This document shows, piece by piece, positions 7,514 to 11,154 of a DNA stretch of 11,154 nucleotides. Location: assembly GCA_947168325.1 (NCBI GenBank), contig CAMVLN010000042.1, forward strand, positions 1 through 11,154, read 5' to 3'. Position 1 is the stretch's first letter; every line of letters starts with the position of its first letter. A program made the position numbers and the translations under genes. The DNA is from an uncultured Elusimicrobia bacterium (GTDB lineage: Bacteria; Elusimicrobiota; Endomicrobiia; Endomicrobiales; Endomicrobiaceae). A model generated the notes under the pieces. It saw only the letters and a program-made list of their open reading frames with translations. It was not told the DNA's origin and did not search any database.

Positions 7514-8488
7514 ATGAAAAAAACAAAAATGTTGTTAAGTTGTTTAATGATGTTGATGTTTTCAGTATCAGTGTTTGCTGGGCAATGGCAAAAAAATTGT
7601 TCGGATTATATAATTTCATCACAAGATGAACAATGCTGTCAAAAAGAAAATTATTGTAAAGCTGAATGTTGTCAACAAGAAAAATGTTGTCAGCAAGAGC
7701 AGTGCTGTAACAAAAAAGAAATGTTTTTTATGTGCGATGGCAATATAGAACAAGAAGAATGTCCAATGTTTAACCGTCATTATTTTAAAAGAGATTTTAT
7801 GAGAAAAATTGGTGAAAATTGTGGCAAAAATTTCAAAAAAGGTTTTTGTGAAAAAATGTTTAAGAAATTAAATATTACAGATACACAAAAAGAAGCTTTA
7901 AAATCATTAAAAGAATCTAGCATAAAAAAACAACAAGAATTAATGAAAATAATTATGAAAGAATGGGAAACAATAAATAAGGAATTATTGAACGAAAACT
8001 ATAGCCAAAAAATAATAAAAAAATCTATTAAAAATATTAAAGCTCTTTCTAATAAAATTATAGACAACAAAATAACAAATAAACAATCATTGAAAAAAAT
8101 ATTAACTAACGAGCAATATATTAAAATGTTCAAACCAAAAACAAAATACGATATGTTAGCAGAAAGATTAAATTTATCTAACGAACAAAAAGAAAAAGTA
8201 ACAACAATTATTGAAGCTGCTGATAAAACAAAAAAAGAACTTGTTTGTAAAAAGTTTGAAAAGAAAAAATTATTAAAAGAAGAAATTGAAAAAGAAAATA
8301 GCAACAAAGATACAGTAGTTCAATTAATGGAAGATATTTCTAATATATCTAACGAATTATTTAAATTACAAATAGATACAAAAATAAAATTAAAAGATGT
8401 TTTATCTTTTGAACAATACAATAAAATGAATAATTGTAATAAAAGAGATAAATTTTCTAAAGTTCCATCAGCAGAAGAAGAGAACTAA
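7514..8488 (+). CDS. Secreted Cys-rich protein with two Spy/CpxP-like modules
   Basis: The 324-residue precursor begins with a clear type I signal peptide (KKTK, hydrophobic 7-18, cleavage likely after VFA at 22), so the mature protein is exported. Residues 29-112 hold 14 cysteines, including four CC pairs (41-42, 52-53, 58-59, 64-65); three units of the form CCxxxx follow in tandem at 52-69. The rest is highly charged and helical. LTxxQ-like signatures of the Spy/CpxP/ZraP family occur four times: LNITDTQ (119), LTNEQ (197), LNLSNEQ (219) and LSFEQ (297), defining two modules. Spy-family proteins are periplasmic chaperones or metal-stress proteins; ZraP binds zinc. Metal binding or redox buffering by the Cys segment is inference. 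The ATG has AGGAG 6 bases upstream, its own promoter and a terminator, so it is probably monocistronic. No named family covers the whole protein as far as I recognise. Confidence 0.75.
   Translation: MKKTKMLLSCLMMLMFSVSVFAGQWQKNCSDYIISSQDEQCCQKENYCKAECCQQEKCCQQEQCCNKKEMFFMCDGNIEQEECPMFNRHYFKRDFMRKIGENCGKNFKKGFCEKMFKKLNITDTQKEALKSLKESSIKKQQELMKIIMKEWETINKELLNENYSQKIIKKSIKNIKALSNKIIDNKITNKQSLKKILTNEQYIKMFKPKTKYDMLAERLNLSNEQKEKVTTIIEAADKTKKELVCKKFEKKKLLKEEIEKENSNKDTVVQLMEDISNISNELFKLQIDTKIKLKDVLSFEQYNKMNNCNKRDKFSKVPSAEEEN
7667..7720 (+). repeat. Three tandem 18-base units encoding CC hexapeptides
   Basis: Units at 7667-7684, 7685-7702 and 7703-7720 encode CCQQEK, CCQQEQ and CCNKKE. The first two differ at only a few bases, the third is more diverged. 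A looser related segment (CCQKEN) precedes at residues 41-46. This looks like in-frame tandem duplication that could change copy number by slippage. Confidence 0.7.
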
Positions 8489-8516
8489 ATTCACTATAAA
8501 ATATTCACTATAAAAT
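8489..8516. repeat. Two perfect 14-bp tandem direct repeats
   Basis: ATTCACTATAAAAT occurs at 8489-8502 and again at 8503-8516 with no gap, starting one base after the stop codon of the Cys-rich gene. The next bases begin ATT, a possible start of a third, degenerate copy. Probably a replication-slippage duplication; no function is evident. Confidence 0.8.
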
Positions 8517-8537
8517 ATTTATTGTAGGATACAAATA

Positions 8538-8580
8538 CCGGGTGATATAATTAACAATCTTTTAATATCACCCGGCTTTT
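8538..8580 (+). terminator. Rho-independent terminator after the Cys-rich gene
   Basis: CCGGGTGATAT (8538-8548) pairs perfectly over 11 bases with ATATCACCCGG (8565-8575) around a 16-base loop, followed at once by CTTTTATTTTT. The GC-rich base of the stem stands out from the AT-rich surroundings. The T-tract lies on the plus strand, so it ends the Cys-rich gene; the minus-strand exit (TATTTG) is a weaker tract, but it may also help end ygiQ, whose stop is at 8585. Confidence 0.88.
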
Positions 8581-8584
8581 ATTT

Positions 8585-10372
8585 TTAGTGTTTTTTCCTA
8601 AATTTATTATTAGAATAGTTATTGTTGTTTGAATATTTCAAATTTGTTCTTTTTGAATAGTTAAATTTTCTACTATCTATATTATTTATTTTTGGACTAT
8701 TTAGTTGAATAATTTCAAGTTTCTGTTTCATTCTTGCATTTCTATCTTTTTCAACAAATATATCATTACCATCAATGTCTTGTTTAGTATAATACATCAT
8801 TGTTGAAAAAGTAGAGGGTGTTGGTGTAAAAACTTGTACTTGCTCAGGGGAAAAATTCATATTCTTTTTAATAAAACTAACTAACTCTTTACAATTATCT
8901 AGTGTGCTACCTGGATGAGCAACCATAAAGTAGCAAGTAAGAAATTGATTTAGCGGTTTATTTATATGTTTGAAATCTTTCATAAAATCTAAAAATGTTG
9001 ACTGTTTAGGTTTTCCCATTAAATCTAAAACATTATCACAAATATGTTCGGGTGCAATTTTTAGTTGTCCTGAAATATTATTTTTTGAAATATATTTTAA
9101 ATAATTTATTCCATCTTTGCTATCTGCAATTATTAAATCGTGCCTTATTCCTGAAGATATGAAAACTTTTTTAATTTTTTTGTTTTTAGAAATTTCTTTT
9201 AGTAAATCAATTTGTTCGTTATGTGAAAAAACTAAATTTTGGCAAACTTTAGGATAAAGACATTTTTTATCTTTACATTTTCCTACTAAATCATTAACTT
9301 TACAAGTAATTTTATACATATTACCTGTAGGACCACCAACATCAGAAATGTATCCTTTAAAATCTGCAAATTGTGCTAATTGATTTATTTCTTTTATTAT
9401 TGATTTTTTGCTTCTTGAAATTACAGATTTGCCTTGATGAACTGCTATTGCACAAAAATTGCATTCTCCACAACAACCTCTATGTGATACTACTGAAAAT
9501 TTTATTGTATCTTGTGCTTTAACTTTTCCTTGTTTTGCATAGTAAGGATGAACTTCTCGTGTAAAATCCATATCATAAATTGTATCTAGCTCTTCTTGTG
9601 TTAAAAAATCTTGTGGTGGATTATGAATTAAATATCTCTTGTCATGTTTTTGGTTTAGTCCTTTAGAATTTGTATAAGCAGAGTTGTTATAAAAAGTTTT
9701 AAACATTTCTCTAAAACTATCAGGATTTCCTATACATTCTTCAAAAGAAGCAATATCAATATAGTTTGTTTTTGGCTCTTTTGAAATATAACATAATCCT
9801 TTAATATCTCTAAAATTTTGATTGTTTTTTATTGCTAAAGATAGTTCTAGCATAGTTTTTTCTGCCATACCATAAACTAAAATATCAGCTTTTGCATCAA
9901 ACAACAAAGATCTTCTTAACTTTTTATCTTTTAAATCATAATGAACTACTCTTCTTAAACTTGCTTCTATACCACCAAGAACAATAGGTTTAGTATTTTT
10001 AAAGTACCTTCTTATAAGATTAGTATATACAATACAAGCTCTATCGGGTCTTCTATTATTTATTCCACCGGGAGTTAAATCATCTTCATTTCTAAACTTT
10101 CCTGTAGCTGTATAATTTGCAACTAAAGAATCCATAGCTCCTGCAGAAACAGTCCAATAAAGAGATGGTTCTCCTAATCTTGTTATTTCATTACTATTTA
10201 TATCCGGTTGAGCAATGATAGCAACTTTAAAACCATTAATTGTAAGATAATTTCCTATTACTGCAGAACCATTGAAAGGAGAGTCAATATAAGTATCTCC
10301 TGATACAATTATTATATCAGGTGCCTGCCAACCTAACTTAAAAATTTCTTCTTTTGTTGTAGGTAAAAACAT
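8585..10372 (-). CDS. ygiQ: YgiQ-family radical SAM protein
   Basis: This is a widespread radical SAM enzyme family of unknown substrate. The 595-residue protein starts with the family-typical FLPTTKEE and WQAPDIIIVSGDTYIDSPFNG segment, an N-terminal Rossmann-like region resembling cobalamin-binding domains. The radical SAM cluster ligands are C300, C304 and C307 in RGCCGECNFC. A second cysteine group (C357, C366, C371, C377, with CLYPKVC) follows the SAM motif, and may bind another cluster (inference). ISDVGGPTGNMY (342-353), LKIAPEH (437-443) and the TPTPST segment (516-521) are also family hallmarks. The last 30 or so residues are a low-complexity tail rich in Asn, Lys, Ser and Tyr. The start lies 3 bases after the stop of the DUF486 gene, with a weak GGTGA site inside that gene's end, so the pair is probably one transcription unit. 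Confidence 0.93.
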   Translation of the reverse strand: MFLPTTKEEIFKLGWQAPDIIIVSGDTYIDSPFNGSAVIGNYLTINGFKVAIIAQPDINSNEITRLGEPSLYWTVSAGAMDSLVANYTATGKFRNEDDLTPGGINNRRPDRACIVYTNLIRRYFKNTKPIVLGGIEASLRRVVHYDLKDKKLRRSLLFDAKADILVYGMAEKTMLELSLAIKNNQNFRDIKGLCYISKEPKTNYIDIASFEECIGNPDSFREMFKTFYNNSAYTNSKGLNQKHDKRYLIHNPPQDFLTQEELDTIYDMDFTREVHPYYAKQGKVKAQDTIKFSVVSHRGCCGECNFCAIAVHQGKSVISRSKKSIIKEINQLAQFADFKGYISDVGGPTGNMYKITCKVNDLVGKCKDKKCLYPKVCQNLVFSHNEQIDLLKEISKNKKIKKVFISSGIRHDLIIADSKDGINYLKYISKNNISGQLKIAPEHICDNVLDLMGKPKQSTFLDFMKDFKHINKPLNQFLTCYFMVAHPGSTLDNCKELVSFIKKNMNFSPEQVQVFTPTPSTFSTMMYYTKQDIDGNDIFVEKDRNARMKQKLEIIQLNSPKINNIDSRKFNYSKRTNLKYSNNNNYSNNKFRKKH

Positions 10373-10375
10373 GTA

Positions 10376-10705
10376 TCACCATTTGTAAAAAATAAAAAAC
10401 ACTGCAAGAACTATAAATATAAATCCTACAATATAGTTCCATTTAAAACTTTCGTGCAAATATAGTATTGAAAAAAAAGAAAATACCGTTAATGTAATAA
10501 CTTCTTGAATAGTTTTAAGTTGTGTTGCATTAAACTGCCCATAACCAATTCTGTTTGCCGGGACCATTAAACAATATTCAAAAAATGCAATACTCCAAGC
10601 AACAAGAATAACTTTCCACATTGCAGTATTTTTAAATTTTAAATGCCCATACCATGCAAATGTCATAAATATATTTGAAAAAATTAATAATATAATTGTT
10701 TTCAT
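10376..10705 (-). CDS. DUF486 family small membrane protein (DMT-like)
   Basis: The 109-residue protein has four predicted membrane helices (about 3-20, 30-48, 66-83 and 89-107) and matches the DUF486 pattern: TFAWYGHLKF (15-24), FFEYCLMVPANRIGY (41-55), a short amphipathic stretch with QLKTIQEVI (62-70) and LYLHE (81-85). The family resembles a half-size drug/metabolite transporter, as in small multidrug resistance proteins, but no substrate is established. The length is that of the family, so the gene is complete. It is followed 3 bases later by ygiQ. The ATG at 10705 has no Shine-Dalgarno; a TATAAT lies only 10 bases upstream (see promoter), suggesting a nearly leaderless message. Confidence 0.88.
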   Translation of the reverse strand: MKTIILLIFSNIFMTFAWYGHLKFKNTAMWKVILVAWSIAFFEYCLMVPANRIGYGQFNATQLKTIQEVITLTVFSFFSILYLHESFKWNYIVGFIFIVLAVFFIFYKW

Positions 10706-10715
10706 AATGGGAAGT

Positions 10716-10743
10716 ATTATATAAAATAAGAAATGGTTGTGAT
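10716..10743 (-). promoter_or_regulatory. Candidate promoter for DUF486-ygiQ
   Basis: On the minus strand ATCACA (10738-10743, four of six matches to TTGACA) is followed after 16 bases by a perfect TATAAT (10716-10721). Transcription would begin around 10709, only about four bases before the ATG. The promoter sits in the 41 bases between the hsdR stop and the DUF486 start, so these genes need not be expressed with hsdR. Confidence 0.45.
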
Positions 10744-10746
10744 AGT

Positions 10747-11154
10747 TTATCTATCTAATTCAACATCTTCACTACAAATATCTTTATATTTATCAAAGAA
10801 AGCTTTTAGTTTTTCAACAACTGCTAATCTTTTTATAGTTCTGTCTTTTGATGGAGAAAATATTGATATAGATGGCAATATCTTTGAAATTTCTGTTCCG
10901 TATTCCTGCACATATCCATTATAGAAAGCATTATTAACAAATTTATAAGTTTCTTCTTTATTCAAATTTTCTTCTTCTATAATAATATTTAATTCTTCAA
11001 TTCTTTTATCCTTAATAAAATTCATCCAGTCTTTATCAACATCGCTGTTAGGTGTTAATGTTTCAATAAATTTCATTATTAAATCTTTCTTACTTCTTAA
11101 TTCTACAGTTGCATCAATTGATTTTTGAATTTTTACAATAATCTCTTTATCTTT
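10747..11154 (-). CDS. hsdR: Type I restriction enzyme R subunit, C-terminal part
   Basis: Only the last 135 codons are in the window. The reading frame stays open through the right edge with no stop, so the ATG at 11076 is an internal methionine, not a start. The segment matches the C-terminal domain of HsdR subunits, which follows the helicase motors and docks the motor subunit on the methyltransferase core: SIDATVELRSKKDLI (12-26), DVDKDWMNFI (38-47), NLNKEETYKFVNNAF (64-78), TEISKILPSISIF (87-99) and VEKLKAFFDKY (113-123). The nuclease and DEAD-box motor domains lie beyond the edge. No hsdM or hsdS is visible downstream, so they would have to be upstream of hsdR. The restriction assignment is from this tail alone; it is distinctive, but activity of the enzyme cannot be judged. 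Confidence 0.85.
   Translation of the reverse strand, partial: KDKEIIVKIQKSIDATVELRSKKDLIMKFIETLTPNSDVDKDWMNFIKDKRIEELNIIIEEENLNKEETYKFVNNAFYNGYVQEYGTEISKILPSISIFSPSKDRTIKRLAVVEKLKAFFDKYKDICSEDVELDR

Noticed and set aside
7535..7546. Lipobox-like LLSC in the signal peptide of the Cys-rich protein
   Set aside because: C10 falls before most of the hydrophobic core and the -2 residue is Leu, so lipoprotein processing there is unlikely; a normal cleavage after VFA at 22 fits better.
7598..7740. Cys-rich segment as a separate metallothionein gene
   Set aside because: It is in the same frame as a signal peptide and a long downstream domain, with no own start or ribosome site.
7999..8307. 102-codon hydrophobic open frame antisense to the Cys-rich gene
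   Set aside because: Lysine- and asparagine-rich coding DNA read backwards gives Phe/Leu/Ile-rich frames; there is no ribosome site or family match.
10733..10924. 63-codon plus-strand frame over the hsdR tail
   Set aside because: It is antisense to a clearly conserved HsdR segment and shows no motif of its own.
1..11154. CRISPR arrays, tRNA genes, insertion sequences or phage genes
   Set aside because: No regularly spaced repeats, cloverleaf sequences, transposase motifs or long terminal inverted repeats were found on either strand by reading.

Overview
The window is strongly AT-rich bacterial chromosome carrying mostly core genes. Stop codons include TAA and TGA used normally (pyrB and the DUF486 gene end in TGA), so translation table 11 fits. 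A replicative polymerase of the DnaE1 type and a secreted Spy/CpxP-like protein suggest a two-membraned bacterium rather than a typical Firmicute. The very low GC and gene content would fit a host-associated or gut lineage, but nothing here fixes the phylum and I do not name one.

Left part (1-3060, + strand): a compact pyrimidine cluster pyrB-pyrC-pyrK. pyrB and pyrC are one base apart, and pyrK starts inside the end of pyrC at a TTG preceded by a perfect AGGAGG. PyrB makes carbamoyl-aspartate, PyrC closes it to dihydroorotate, and PyrK carries electrons away from the class 1B dihydroorotate dehydrogenase PyrD. PyrD itself is not next to PyrK. The run ends 10 bases before the stop of a convergent gene.

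Middle (3071-7329): dnaE on the minus strand encodes a full-length replicative DNA polymerase III alpha subunit whose PHP domain keeps its metal ligands. It is divergent from tsaC (YrdC/Sua5 family, t6A tRNA modification) on the plus strand; the two share a 128-base intergenic region.

Centre-right (7330-8584): the most unusual part. A 184-base region with a TTGACA promoter, inverted repeats and a small leader hairpin precedes a gene for a secreted protein. That protein has a cysteine-rich N-terminal segment with CC hexapeptide repeats, followed by two Spy/CpxP-like helical modules repeating with a period of exactly 100 residues. A pair of perfect 14-base tandem repeats and a strong GC-rich terminator follow it.

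Right part (8585-11154, minus strand): reading from the right edge, the C-terminal end of a type I restriction HsdR subunit, then a DUF486 four-helix membrane protein, then a YgiQ-family radical SAM protein. The last two are 3 bases apart and probably co-transcribed. No tRNA, rRNA, CRISPR array or insertion sequence was seen.
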